From contig CM027381.1 in the NCBI GenBank assembly GCA_015680905.1, positions 64,469,501-64,533,500 on the forward strand: DNA of 64,000 nt. Direction: 5' to 3'. Made by a program: the position numbers and the translations under genes. This stretch comes from Coptis chinensis. Its lineage: Eukaryota > Streptophyta > Magnoliopsida > Ranunculales > Ranunculaceae. Below, one piece after another: positions 47,607 through 58,599 of this stretch; position 1 is the first letter of the stretch, and the number at the start of each line of letters is the position of its first letter. The notes under the pieces are model-generated. The model worked only from the letters and a program-made list of their open reading frames with translations, made no database searches and was not told the origin of the DNA.

Positions 47607-48839
47607 TCAAAACACAGCATAAATGGAAATGAATTTTATTGATGAAAAATGGAAGGAAAGTACAATGTATGTGAATTTTATTGGTGGACCTAATGATAAG
47701 TAATTTACTTGTGAAGTAAACGTTAGGACATCGCCAGCCAAGTTCTTGAGAAAATAAGAATCTTTGGATGCGAGCCTTTTAATGATAAAAGGCCCCTCCC
47801 AGTTCTCACCGAGTTTCCCGCTGTTGGGTTCTTTGTTGCTCCTTTGCCTTGTACGTAAGACCCAATCGCCTGGTTTGAATGCTCGTGCAAGTAACTTCTT
47901 GTCATAACTGCGCTTCATAGAATCTTGGTAAGTCATGAGATTCTGCAGGGCTTCATCTCTAAGCTCCTCCACCATGGTTTTGTCACGAGCCAAGATATCA
48001 GTATTAATCTATGTGGAGATGGCTTGTATGTGCACTATTGGAGCAATTATTTCAGTTGGGAGTACTGCTTCAGTTCCATATGCCAATGAAAAGGGTGACA
48101 CTCCTTTGAACGATGGGGGGTTGTCCTGTAAGCCCAAAGCACCCCCGGTAACTGTTTGGCCCAGTTTCCTTTAGCTGATTCAAGCCTTTTCTTCAACGTG
48201 TCAAGAATAACACGGTTCGTTGCTTCCGCCTGTCCATTTCCCTAGGGATAGTAGGGCGCAGAGAAGTTATGCCGTATCTTCAGGGATTTGTAGAAGATGT
48301 GGATCTCAGTAGAATTAAACTGTCAACCGTTGTCCAATACCATTTCAACTGGGACGCCGAATCGGCACACAATATCGCTCCAGATGAACCGTTTTACATC
48401 TGAAGACTGAATCTAACTCAAGGATACAGCTTCAACCCACTTCGTGAAGTAGAAACCTTACATTACCTAAGGCCTTAGGTAAAGGACCCACAATGTCGAG
48501 TCCCCACTTAGCAAATGGCCAAAGGCTAAGTATGGGATGAAGCTCATTCGCAGGAAGCTTAATGATCTGAGCATGTTTTTGGCATGGTACACATATCTGG
48601 ACAAACCGTTTGACATCTTTTTGCATATATGGCCACTAGTATCTTTGGGTGAGAGCTTTGTGAGCGAGACTCCTACCACTCGATTGATTTCCACAGATGC
48701 CTTCATGAATTTCTTTTAAAATCTGTTGTCCCTGTTCAGGAGTAAGGCACTGGAGGAGTGGGCCTGAACCCATTAGTTTTCTGTAAAGGTGGGACCCCCC
48801 TCCGAGGTAGGTAACAACACAAACTGCCATGCTTTCCAT
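47607..48839 (-). pseudogene. Tat element integrase, broken
   Basis: 48839-48432: zinc-binding part, with KEIHEGICGNQSSGRSLAHK where the family has GNH (a zinc ligand His seems changed to Gln), then ICVPCQKHAQ (CXXC) and WGLDIVGPLPKALGN, the start of the catalytic core. The core (48430-48000) is present but riddled with stops. 47993-47607 holds the end (DEALQNLMTYQDSMKRSYDK, GENWEGPFIIKRL). Integrase inserts element cDNA into the chromosome. Inactive here. Confidence 0.85.
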
Positions 48840-48864
48840 TTGACTTTGTCAGATAAAGCCCTGT

Positions 48865-51058
48865 CTATGGGGAGTTATCCAGTTTGTAAGAATTCAACCA
48901 GATTTTGACACCAATTAGGAAGTAGAAGTTCCATTGACTCGATGTCGGAAAACTGATCATCTGGTATTTCAGGAGCATTGTCAGCAAGATCCATTTCGGA
49001 ATCAGTTGCAGAGTCTTCCTCCTGTACAACCTCATTTTCCGCCACTGCAGAGTCAGTATCCACCGTGGGGGAGATGTCAGCATCCTCTTCATGGCTGCTA
49101 AGAGAATCCTGAGTGGGATGCTCTTGGTGCTTGTCCCGCGCTTTGCTGCGCGTGTAGTGACTGCATAAATCTGCGTGAATGCCTTGAATTCGCCAGTGTA
49201 GACGTCAGCCATATCTGGCAATGGGAGGTCAATGCTAGGCTGTAACTGGACCTCTACCTTGATATTGCGAGGTTCAATTGAATCAACTGATGCTAAAAGG
49301 TAGCCCAATGCATCAGCGTGCCGAACATCAGTCCTTGGTCTTTGCAAAATGGAGATGCACTCAAATTTTGTAGCAAGGTCTCGTATAACATCTAAATAAG
49401 CCGCCATTCGCTCATCTCGTGCTTGATATGACCCGCCAAACTGACAAGCAACTAACTTAGAATCCCTTACCATGTTGATTGTCTTTGCCCCCATTTCGAG
49501 CACCGCTCTCATTCCAAATATTGCGGCTTCATATTCGGTTTCATTATTGGAAGCAGGAAAGCAAAGTCGGACGAACCTCTCAATTCGGCTACCATTTGGG
49601 TCGACTATCACACAACCGATCCCGGACCCCTTCTAATTACTTGAACCATCTGTATACACAACCCACGCCTCGCCTCCGATGAAATTCTTTTCAACGGAGT
49701 CAAGTTGGTGGTTGGGAAAATCTGGCAGTTGTTCTTCCTCGAATAACTTAGGTGAAACCATGATATCTTCTACCGAGAAATCCGCCATCAGAGAAGCTAA
49801 TGCATGACCTTTTTCTGCAGTGCGAGGCTCATATAAGATGTGGTAAGCACTTAGATAGCTAGACCAATCAACAAGGTGGCCAGACTCTTCGGCTCGTCCG
49901 AGTGCCTTGCGAAGGGGATATTCTATATACACTTTAACCGCACGTCCCTGAAAATATGGCTTAAGTCTGCGTGTTGGATGCACCAGGGCAAGCACTATTT
50001 TCTCAATTTTAGAATATCTACTCTCTGATCCAGTCAACATTTTGCTAATGAAGTAGATTGGGCGCTCCTCCGGGTTTTCCACAAACAATACTACGCTTAC
50101 TGTGATCTCAGAAGTTGCCAAATAAATTCCTATGTCTTGGCCAGTTTGCGAACTAACCAGGACGGGGGGTGATACCAAGTATGCTTTAATTTCTTTAAAA
50201 GCCTTATCACAGTCCTCGTTCCAAACTGAGGCACCTTTCAATGTTTGAAAAAATGGCCTGCATCGATCCGAATACTTTGATATAAATCTATTCAGGGCTG
50301 CCAAACGACCGGCGAGCCGCTGAATTTCTTTTTTATTTGATGGTGGGGGCATTTCGAGAATGGCCCGAATCTGTTCAGGGTTTGCCTCAATACCCCGTCG
50401 AGTCATCAAAAATCCTAAGAACTTTCCAGATGCTAACCCAAAAGAACACTTCGAAGGGTTCAACTTCAGTTTATATCTTACGAGCCTATCGAATACCTCT
50501 TGTAAATGCTGAAGGTGGTCGGGTGTTTCTTTAGATTTGACCACCTTGTCATCGATGTAAACTTCCATGATACGCCCAATCAGATCGGCAAACATTGTAT
50601 TCATCATCCTCTGATAAGTGGCGCCTGTATTTTTCAGACCGAACGCCATGACTCTAAAGCAATAAAGGCCGTGGTCCGTTACGAACGCCGTGTGCTCTTG
50701 GTCCTCCTCAAGCAGAGGAAGCGTCCATGAATGACAGACGCTCGAAACCCGAGGTCGCATCGACTATATCTGAGATGCGAGGTAATGGGTATGGATGCAC
50801 TAGGCAAGCTTTGTTTAGGTTGGTGAAGTCAATGCAAACCCTGAGCTTCCCATTTTTCTTTGGAACCACGACGATATTAGATACCCAAGTCGGGTATTCG
50901 ACGGGCTTAATGAACCCTGCTCCAAGAAGTTTACCAATCTCGTCATTGACCTTCAATTTTCGCTCGGGAGCCATCCGCCTTGGTCTTTGTCGAACTGGTT
51001 TGAATCTCGGGTCAATATCGAGTCTATGGCAAGCGACATCTGTGTTGACTCCGGGCAT
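48865..51058 (-). pseudogene. Tat element reverse transcriptase, RNase H and second (archaeal-type) RNase H
   Basis: 51058-50708: RT palm start (VVVPKKNGKLRVCIDFTNLN, LPRISDIVDA). 50760-49633: continues with ENTGATYQR-like GLKNTGATYQRMMNTMF, the active site VYIDDKVVK, then RNase H (GIYLATSEITVSVVLF, YSKIEKIVLALV). A stop after WVVYTDGSSN separates the last block, 49611-48865: VDPNGSRIERFVRLCFPASN, NETEYEAAIFGMRAVLEMGA, KTINMVRDSKLV, an extra RNase H of archaeal/plant type, typical of Tat. A frame overlap near 50708-50760 shows a frameshift. Confidence 0.88.
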
Positions 51059-51265
51059 TTGGTTGATATCTCAGGCAAATATTTCTTGATAATCCCATAA
51101 CAGGTGAATTAGAGCTCTTTTTTCGGTTGGGGGTAAGCCGATAGCGATGAAAGTAGTTTCGTGGCTCTTGCCCCCTATATGAACTTCCTCCAACTAATCG
51201 ATTGAGGGACCTTCTTCAGAGTGTCGGGCTTCTCATACCTGATAAGCCCAACGTTTCTGTAATTG

Positions 51266-52199
51266 CTATTTGGCATGATCAACTTGGAGGATCGTGTTGC
51301 CCCGAACTTTGGATTTCCTTGTATCTTCTAGTGCCAAATCATGACACTGATGTGAGATCATCTGGTCACTGCGGATCTTACATACTCCTGTTGGCGAGGA
51401 GAATTTCAACGCCTGGTGGAAGGTAGATACAACAGCCTGATTTGCATGGATCCAATCCCTACCAAAAATTGCATTGTAACAAGAACCACAATCTATCAGA
51501 AGGAAATTTATCCCGACAGATTGATGCCCAACCGTGACAGGGAGATGAACCTTTCCAATGGCATGGGCTGGTTCTCTATTGAATCCAATGGTTAGGTTAC
51601 GGTCTTCTATGATCAAGTCCTCTGATAGTTTCATTTTGGAGTAAGCCCTTGTGAATAACACGCTAGCTGAGCTTCCTGTGTCGATAAGAATCTTCTGCAC
51701 CCTAAAGACTCCTATCCACGCAGTAATGACAACAACGTCATTGTGAGGGTAATAAACCCCCTTTTCGTCGTTCTCAGTGAACTTCAACTCGTAGCCTTCA
51801 TAGGTCTCCGTATTGATACCTTGGTCAAAATTGAAACTGTTGACCTGGTAATGATCTTGTATATGACGAAGTTTCAAGCGTGTTTCTATCTTTGCTCTGA
51901 CGGCGGGAGACGGTATCGACAAATGTGTGGCATACATCGATAACGTTGTGTTCAACCAAGTTGATATGGGCTGATCGAGGTTTGTTTTGAACAAACTCAG
52001 TAAGCTGTCCATCGTCAACGAGGCGTTGAACTTCTTTCTTTAAAGCTCTGCAGTGATCTGTTTCATGCCCAATATCATTGTGATATATGGATTTTCGATT
52101 TTTATCCCGCCTACCCGGTAGGATCTTACGGTAGCGGCGAAATAAGAACATTTTCTTAGTTCTGATTTTTTCGTACAGGTCTGCAAGGCCAAGAGTCAA
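51266..52199 (-). pseudogene. Tat element nucleocapsid-protease region
   Basis: 52199-51825 has the end of gag (GHETDHCRALKKEVQRLVDD, GQLTEFVQ), a zinc-knuckle-like remnant. 52018-51266 has the aspartic protease: ILIDTGSSASVLF with the D-T-G active site, then CYNAIFGRDWIHANQAV, the conserved second strand motif. Protease cuts the polyprotein. The frame is open across the domain but breaks on both sides. Confidence 0.85.
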
Positions 52200-52489
52200 A
52201 GGGGTGAATACCTTTTCATATAGATTTGGGGCCTTTGTATTATTTTGAGTACTCCTCTTGTTACCTTGATTGGTAAGCTTATCCTTTGTGGAGTCCTTGG
52301 AAGCGGATCTGTGCCATCCTTTCTCTATCGAGACTTTTGATCATCTTCCACTCGAACGTACCCTTCCACTCGGGTTAATAAATCAGAGAGGGTGGTAGGT
52401 GGCTTTCGAGTAAGGGAGTTGTAAAGTCCATCTCTGTCAAAATGCAACGCTTGATGGAATGCCTGTATTGCGAAAACATCACTCACATC

Positions 52490-53921
52490 CTAAACTTCGG
52501 CGTGAAGTTTCCTGAACCGTCGTACCAAACTCTTAATTGTTTCACCTTTCTCCATAGCGAGATTGAACAGTGTGCTCGGACTCTTCTTCGTCTTCATATT
52601 GTACTGAAAATGTTCAACGAACATATCGCTGAGCTTGGTAAATGAATCAATTGAACGCGGAGATAACTTGTTGGACCAGGATAGTGTGTATCCTTTCAAC
52701 GTTGCTGGAAAAATATGACACATTAACGATTCATGAAATTCCCATAAGGTCATAGCCGCTTGGTAGCTCATGATGTGCTCATTCAGACAGCCATCCACGT
52801 CATCGTAAGCCGGAAGAGGGGGCTGTTTGAATGCCTAAGGATGAACACAGTCCCTAATGTCATTTACAAAGGGTGAAAATTTCGGACCTCGCATAGCCCT
52901 TTCCAAGAGTGGATCGTCTCGGATGGTTTGCCTAGTCATGGCTTGGTTAATCAATTCCTTAACCCTTTGTTCATTCATATTCTCATAGTTGTCTTCATCT
53001 TGATTCTCTTCTTTCCAGATCCGTTCATCGCAGGCTAAGATTCGATGGGGATTCGGTCGTTACCGACGTTCAATTCTACCCCGCCTTCTGCCTGCCACTC
53101 TGTTAGCAGGTAGTGGACTCTTATTCTGATTTGTGTGTTGGGATTCATATCTTGATCTAGACACTTCCACGGATGCTGGCATTTCCGAACTGGAACACAA
53201 TGCATTTGTTTGGCGTTCAGTTATTTATGGATTGTTGTTGTAATCGAGGATTTGTGCCCAAATGATCCTAGACATTGTTTGACTGTGAATGAGTGGGGAC
53301 AGGCACGATAGGGTAGATAGTCCAGCTTTGGCTTCGATCTTTAGCTTGACCATTATTGTGAATAAGGTTTTGGCCATTGGTAGGATCTTCGCGCTGTCCC
53401 GGTTCGGCCCGTTACCTTTGCCTATGTGCAGACAAAGGGGACTCGACCGATTGGTGCTCCGCAGAGTCTCTAGGCCATTTGCTTAGTTGATTTCTCAAAT
53501 TCTCATTTTCTGCAACTACTCTTGTCAAAAGAGAGATTAGAGCTAGATCCGATTGGTATTGCAAGTTCCGAATGGAGGCGCGTGGGTTAGCATGTCGGCC
53601 TCCCCAGCCCCTTATTGGACGTCGCGTAGTAGCATCACGGGTTGGTTGAGTAGGACCATCCCTGACGTGGATTCTGGTAGCTCTTGTGCTCCGCACATCG
53701 TTGCGGCGAGGGACACAGGGATTAGATTCCCGAGTCCCTAGTGGCTCCAGAGTGTGTGGAACTACTTCAGACAGTCTGTTTCCTCCGTTCTGAGAGAAAG
53801 ATCTACGACAGCTTGATTGCCCCACCTCTGTAGTGGTGCATAGAATAGTCTCCATGTTTTGCCGAGTCGCTACATGCCAACTGGCAGCTTCTGTATTACT
53901 CATCGCAATTTGTTCAGCCAT
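52490..53921 (-). pseudogene. Tat element gag, broken
   Basis: Starts MAEQIAMSNTEAASWH at 53921 about 100 bp after the 5' LTR. 53921-53412 is an Arg-rich, low-order region. After frame breaks, 52798-52490 has the Retrotrans_gag capsid region (AAMTLWEFHESLMCHIFPAT, LKGYTLSWSNKLSPRSIDSF, KKSPSTLFNLAMEKGETIKS). Gag forms the particle that packages element RNA. Several stops lie between the two blocks. Confidence 0.75.
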
Positions 53922-53993
53922 GGTAACAAGGACGTATGAAAAATAAGGCCGATGATATCAAGCTCCAACGGAAGACCACGTGGTCATGGGTTC

Positions 53994-54017
53994 GGTCCCA
54001 CAGACAGCGCCAAAGAA
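53994..54017 (-). promoter_or_regulatory. Tat element primer binding site candidate
   Basis: Immediately after the 5' LTR in element orientation the sequence is TTCTTTGGCGCTGTCTGTGG, resembling the TTTGGCGCCGTCTGTGGGA site found in many plant Ty3/gypsy elements, with one change. The pairing tRNA was not determined. Confidence 0.6.
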
Positions 54018-54566
54018 TGTCGGGGCAAAAAGTTAACCCAACACTCCCGATGTGATGATGCTTCCGAAAGCTCGAAAGAGATGGGGATTGGGGTTTTTGA
54101 GGAAGAGAGGCAGCACCAACGTTCTGGTTGCCTACGTACCCAGTAAGGAATCCGGGGATCAAGTCTCTTAAAACGTAGTTCTAGAGACTGCAGAAGCCTC
54201 CATATATATAGCAATCTCCTGCCTTGGCAGCCATGAAAGTGATTCTCGGAGATTGCATTCTTTGATGAATCCTATCATGACTCTATCTAAAATAGGATCA
54301 TTCTCCAAGATTCCATTCTATCCTTGTGGAAGATCTTATCGGATTGCACTAGGATCTTATCGGGTGACTGGATCAGAATGATCCGGATGGATTGGGTCCA
54401 CGAACTTGGGCCACCCGGATGGTCCCTGAACCTGTTGTGAACTCTAACGGATTAGAGGACCGGATTATCCAAAGTGTTTGCCCCCGGACTGGTCTGCCGC
54501 TGGTCTTACACCCGGTTCATGGTCCGAGTATACTTTGGACCGGAAATATGACGTAGGGTACACACA
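54018..54566 (-). repeat. Tat element 5' LTR
   Basis: 549 bp, about 95% identical to 29475-30022. Same ends and same internal features (TC-rich gattgcattctttgatgaat, and so on). In element orientation transcription would start in this LTR and run to lower coordinates. Confidence 0.93.
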
Positions 54567-54571
54567 GGCAT

Positions 54572-54739
54572 AAAACCCTCAATATCCTTCATAAAATCCA
54601 TATACATAAACTCATCTCCATCTAATGTTAAATTTCTCCTCCTACCACCACTATGGTCATGCACAGTTATGAAACCAGGATTGACCTCATCCCAAACACC
54701 ACCCAAATTAACTACAAAAGTTCTTTTACCCCACCACAT
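54572..54739 (-). pseudogene. MULE transposase N-terminus (PB1-like domain)
   Basis: Starts MWWGKRTFVVNLGGVWDE at 54739. It resembles the PB1-like domain at the start of many plant MULE transposases (a beta strand, a GG, then a D-x-D-E helix start: LTLDGDEFMYMDFMKDI). The frame is cut after GFM by the Ty3/gypsy element and resumes at 29474 in the same phase. It lies about 700 bp inside the right terminal repeat, a usual distance for a promoter and leader. Confidence 0.75.
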
Positions 54740-55440
54740 GACTATATATCACATAAACCAAACAAACAAAGCCACATATGAGTGATACATCATATTCAAC
54801 ACTTAAAGTATGAGTATAATTAAAGTACATCACATAAATCCAATAAACAATGGCCCATATGATCAAAGTAATTAACTTTATTCACAATTGGACCCACTAA
54901 AGTCAAAATCCCTAACTTTTTAATTCATAAATCGCAAAAAAAATATTTCATCAATTGCACATGAAAACAATAAATCCCCAGTTTGTAATTGGTAATTAAA
55001 ATAGTTGCAAAAAGAGAAAAAAACCCTAATTTCTAATTCCATAGTGCCCATGAAACAATCATAATCTAATTATTAAACCCTAACTATTATTAAACAAATC
55101 AAAATCTAAATATTAAACCTTAAATACAAAACATAAACATTCAATGATGACTTCGTTCAAAAACATAAACACAAGAAAAAAAAAACTATACCTGTAGCAA
55201 AAGCTCCAAAGACCACGATCCTACGACCAAGCTCTAACCTCCACCAAGCTCCATTAACTTTAATGAAGTGACAAAGATGAGAGAATGACAAAGATGAGAG
55301 AATAAGAGAGACCGGTGAATAAGAGAGGTGAAATGAGAGAGATAGATAACATGAAGTGAGAGAACGAAAACTGACAGAGTGAATAAGAGGGGGAATATGA
55401 GATTGATCATCAACTTTCCCGCTTTTTTTAGTCGAGTTCT
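54740..55440 (-). promoter_or_regulatory. MULE 5' leader between right TIR and transposase start
   Basis: AT-rich 0.7 kb with no coding content. Contains a short direct duplication (gacaaagatgagagaat, twice near 55270-55300). Inferred to be the promoter/leader of the transposase gene from position and MuDR precedent only. Confidence 0.35.
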
Positions 55441-55723
55441 TATCCTTTACAGCAGCCGTTCGATTGGGGAGTTAGGATGTCAACACGTGTCGGGTAAATT
55501 TCAATTTGGATTTTGAGATTTTTTGTGTGGGCACGAGCAAAGCATGCGAGGGTTAGTTTGGCCATTATGAAAATGCACGACGCCAGACAGACAACAATGG
55601 ATGGTGAAACCTGGTCAACGACAATCAACTAATTGTGGGGGAGGGACCTAAAGCTAATAAATGAAACAATTTGGATCTAACGCAAATACTCCTATTATTG
55701 GGGGACCTAAACCTAAATCACCC
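55441..55723 (-). repeat. MULE right terminal inverted repeat
   Basis: Reverse complement matches 16168-16446, including aataggagtatttgcg, the catgcgaggg...gtttggccattatga region and ttcaatttggattttgag. Divergence from the left arm is modest, with a few indels. By analogy with MuDR it should hold the promoter of the minus-strand transposase gene whose start codon lies near 54739. Confidence 0.9.
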
Positions 55724-55732
55724 ATACTAGAT

Positions 55733-56755
55733 TCAACCAAATAGAACTAATTGCAAACAATTTATGATGGACAAGCATCCAGTTGAAATAAGACATGTAT
55801 TAATATATGAACTTCCAAAGTTGGGGAGTACTACATTCCGTTGGAGATTACTAAATATAATAGGGTACATAGAGGGTTCAGAAAATACCCAATCAACAAT
55901 GCATCCATTACACAACTTCAACTATGTTTAAGATTGCTGCAGTGGATCCTCCAATTGATTTATTGCAAAGAAGATTTTATGACATTTCACGAGTCGTACT
56001 AGATAGTAAATTTGGCTAGCTCTTGGCAGGACACAAACAACTCTAGCACAAAATTATTTTGCGAAAATTTCCTGCATAATTTGGTAATTTAAAATAGATT
56101 TGCAATACAAAAAAAGAGGATATTGTAAATTACCACGGAATTCCCATTTCCTATAAAATTGTTGACAGACATATACACATGTAATATATTAAGCAAGCAC
56201 GCATACACTGCACAAAGTGCCTAGTGAAGTCCCTTAGCTCTATGCAAGAACGGTTAGCTTTTATCAACAACACTGTAAATGCTAAATGTCTAATTTTATC
56301 CTATGGGGTTAATAGCATATTATACCAATGATTTAAGACTTAGTTCGATCTAGTTTGGGTGAAGAAAGGGAATGGCGGTTTTGGTTGATGGAAATGATTG
56401 CTTTTCGTGAGTAAGAAGATACCTACGTATCTAACACTGTGGATGTGAGTAGAATCAAGAGTGCTGGAATCAAACCAACGTAGTTTTAAGGGTGGATGTT
56501 ATAGGCATTGAGGGTGTACATCTAGTCAAACATGTATGATGGTCTGGACAAATGTGCGGTTGAGATGAGCACATGTGTAGTATCTCTAGGCATTAGGTTA
56601 TTTGAGCTGACATAGGGTGTAATGATGATAAAAACTCTGTAATGATGGTAAATGGTTGTAATGATTTGAGTATTACGGCGGGTGGAGGCCTAATGCTAAT
56701 GATAACAATGATGAGAGTAGTAAGTGATAATGTCATGAGATGGAGTCGAGTGATG
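55733..56755. other. Flank after the MULE, no gene seen
   Basis: AT-rich. Continuous with 15930-16158 before the MULE inserted. No coding motif recognised. Confidence 0.45.
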
Positions 56756-56935
56756 AGTTATTAATGCTAATGAGTGTGCGCGTCATTGATCCAGACGAAT
56801 GTGAGAGTCATTGAGCTTGACGAGTGTGCAACATGACGAGTGTGCGAGTCATTAAGCTTGATGAGTGTGGCTTGACGAGTGTGCATAGCTGAGTCAGCTT
56901 TGAGTGTGACGAGTATTCATATGTCTGAGGTCGTT
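56756..56935 (+). repeat. Short tandem repeat, about 35-bp units
   Basis: Diverged units of gacgagtgtgcgagtcattgagctt: seen near 56775, 56796, 56822, 56841, 56866 and 56875. Truncated units (gcttgacgagtgtgc) are mixed in. No coding role is apparent. Confidence 0.7.
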
Positions 56936-57279
56936 ATGAGTTGGTGGAGTCGATATGATCGACTTGGAGTAGGAGGTCCCTTACATAAAACTCTTTCGTT
57001 AGTACGTCGTTGAAAAGGGCATGTTGACGAGAAATCTGGAATTAGTTTGGATACGTCATTGGAGGCTGGAGACGTTCTTCTATGATTGATGAAGTAGCCA
57101 AGGCTTTAGTTGTTGTGTTGAACAATTGAGCAAATAGAGAATGTAGCCCTTGGTTATTGTAGACCGTAGGTGCGGTTGTTAGTGCTCAGTGTGGAATTTG
57201 AGACGTTGTGCCTTGATCATTTTGATGGTGTGATTTTAATTTATCCCTCAATTGTTGAACATTGTTTGCAGTGTGATGT

Positions 57280-57740
57280 TTTTTGAAGCCGTTGTGAGGG
57301 CGTTAAGCATGTGTCGCCAAGAGTTAGGCTGTCGGCCTACTTGGATTTGGGTTTTGATTGATTGAGTACATAAATTAAAATCAAGCCCTCGGTGATAAAA
57401 AACTGTTAGATTGATCTGTATGTCAAAAGTAGTGAGTAAAATATGAACAAAAAATAGAAATGGTTTTAGCCTGGGTGTCAACTGTCAATGACGTATTCAC
57501 TATGTCTTGATTTTGGGAGGGCTTGATAAAAATCTACACCTCAGTCATCAAATATCGTTTTTAGTGGAATACTCGTTGAGAGGGCGCTCAACATGGATAC
57601 CAAGAGTTAGGTTGTGACCCCCTTGGATGTTGATGAGGCCATTGTAAAGGCGCTCAACATGTGAATTTTGAAATTGATCTTCGGAGGATATAGATTAAAA
57701 TCAAGGCTTTAGTTATCGAACATTGTATACCGAAACGTCA
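57280..57740 (+). repeat. Two diverged copies of a roughly 300-bp repeat
   Basis: Copy 1 from about 57285 (tgtgagggcgttaagcatgtg, ccaagagttaggctgtcgg, then taaattaaaatcaagccctcgg). Copy 2 from about 57570 (tgagagggcgctcaacatgg, ccaagagttaggttgtgac, then tagattaaaatcaaggcttt), with an extra ggcgctcaacatg at 57649. Nothing else in the surrounding 56940-58390 is recognised. Confidence 0.55.
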
Positions 57741-58397
57741 AGACGTCGCTGTTAAAAAATGTAAATTAAAAAAATAGAGATGCTTAGTATGCCATGTTAG
57801 ATGCTTTGAGCAAACAATATTGTTTAAACAGTAGGTGTACCCCTGAAATGTTGCTGCCAATGGACAAATTGAATAAGTGAGTCATCTTGGTATAATAACT
57901 GTACATGGAGGTTGACTAAGTAGAAGTCGGTATCGACTTGCTGAAGTTGATATACAAAGTGGATCACTAGTAGAAATTCGATCAAATAGAATTCGAGCAG
58001 CAGCTTGGGGAGCAATTAAATCAAGTTGAGGTCGATCAACTAAGGATGTCTCATGCAAGCCTAGACAAGGCTATGTAAGACGTGTTGGATCGGTAGGTCG
58101 TTTATTCAATACAATAACATGTGTTCAGTAAAAATGATCTTTTGAGGTCGTTGAATAATGAGAGGACTTCCTGCAAAATAAGGAAAAGGGTCAAGGTAGC
58201 ATAAATGTGATATCAATTGAGCAATAGGTAGCTCATTTACATTGTCACGTGTACTCATGTGAGCCTCAGAAAGGCACATGGATCATCTGGGGAAGCATAT
58301 AGCTCCATATAATAATAATTATAGTAGAGACTTGCTTGGAAATAGGGGATCCATTATTACAATAAACAAAGTAGAAGATTGTGAGCCTAAAGTAATT

Positions 58398-58597
58398 TAT
58401 TACAGCCCAAACAAAATTTTGTAACATTTTATAGACACACGTTGCAAGTTAACTAAATTTGTAGCATTAAGTAATAAAATGATACAAAACAATTTGATAT
58501 TTTATAATCAATAATATTTTGTAAAAAAGAGTTACAAATATCTGTTGTGCTTAACGTTCACCTTGAAATGTTACAAAAGCTCATATTTGTTGTAGTG
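58398..58597 (-). mobile_element. Small CACTA-like MITE candidate
   Basis: Right end ...gctcatatttgttgtagtg reads inverted as CACTACAACAAATATGAGC. About 200 bp upstream, tattacagcccaaacaaaattttgtaac looks like a degraded copy of the same end. Inner motifs tttgtaacatttta, tttgtagcatt and gaaatgttacaaaag are repeated like subterminal repeats. The left end and a 3-bp duplication are not certain. Confidence 0.45.
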
Positions 58598-58599
58598 AA

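Larger units (their letters stand above)
29470..54571 (-). mobile_element. Ty3/gypsy Tat-lineage LTR retrotransposon, split by Athila element
   Basis: LTRs at 29475-30022 (3') and 54018-54566 (5'), flanked by the 5-bp duplication ggcat (29470-29474 and 54567-54571). In element orientation the LTRs begin TGTGTGTACCC and end GCCCCGACA. By my hand alignment they differ at about 28 of 549 positions (about 95% identity), so it is old enough to have decayed. Domains on the minus strand: gag, protease, RT, RNase H, a second archaeal-type RNase H, integrase. The second RNase H is the hallmark of the Tat lineage. Without the nested Athila element it is about 9.0 kb. It splits the MULE transposase. All frames are interrupted. 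Confidence 0.93.
16159..55732 (-). mobile_element. Mutator-like element (MULE) carrying nested insertions
   Basis: A perfect 9-bp target duplication, atactagat, lies at 16159-16167 and 55724-55732. Inside it are inverted repeats starting gggcaattt (left) and gggtgattt (right) followed by taggtcccccaataatagga-type sequence. Long inverted repeats and a 9-bp duplication are diagnostic of the Mutator superfamily. Total span is 39.6 kb, but removal of the CACTA insert (20249-28490) and the Ty3/gypsy insert (29475-54566) leaves about 6.2 kb, a normal size for an autonomous MULE. Contents: transposase pieces on the minus strand (54739 to 18305), a small minus ORF, and a convergent plus-strand zinc-knuckle gene. 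The transposase is broken, so it cannot move by itself. Confidence 0.93.

Noticed and set aside
29470..54571. Two independent gypsy elements side by side
   Set aside because: The outer LTR pair shares ends, about 95% identity and a common 5-bp duplication; the inner pair has its own ends and flanks. Nesting explains everything.
56756..56935. CRISPR array
   Set aside because: Units are diverged and of irregular spacing with no unique equal-length spacers, and the DNA is plant nuclear.
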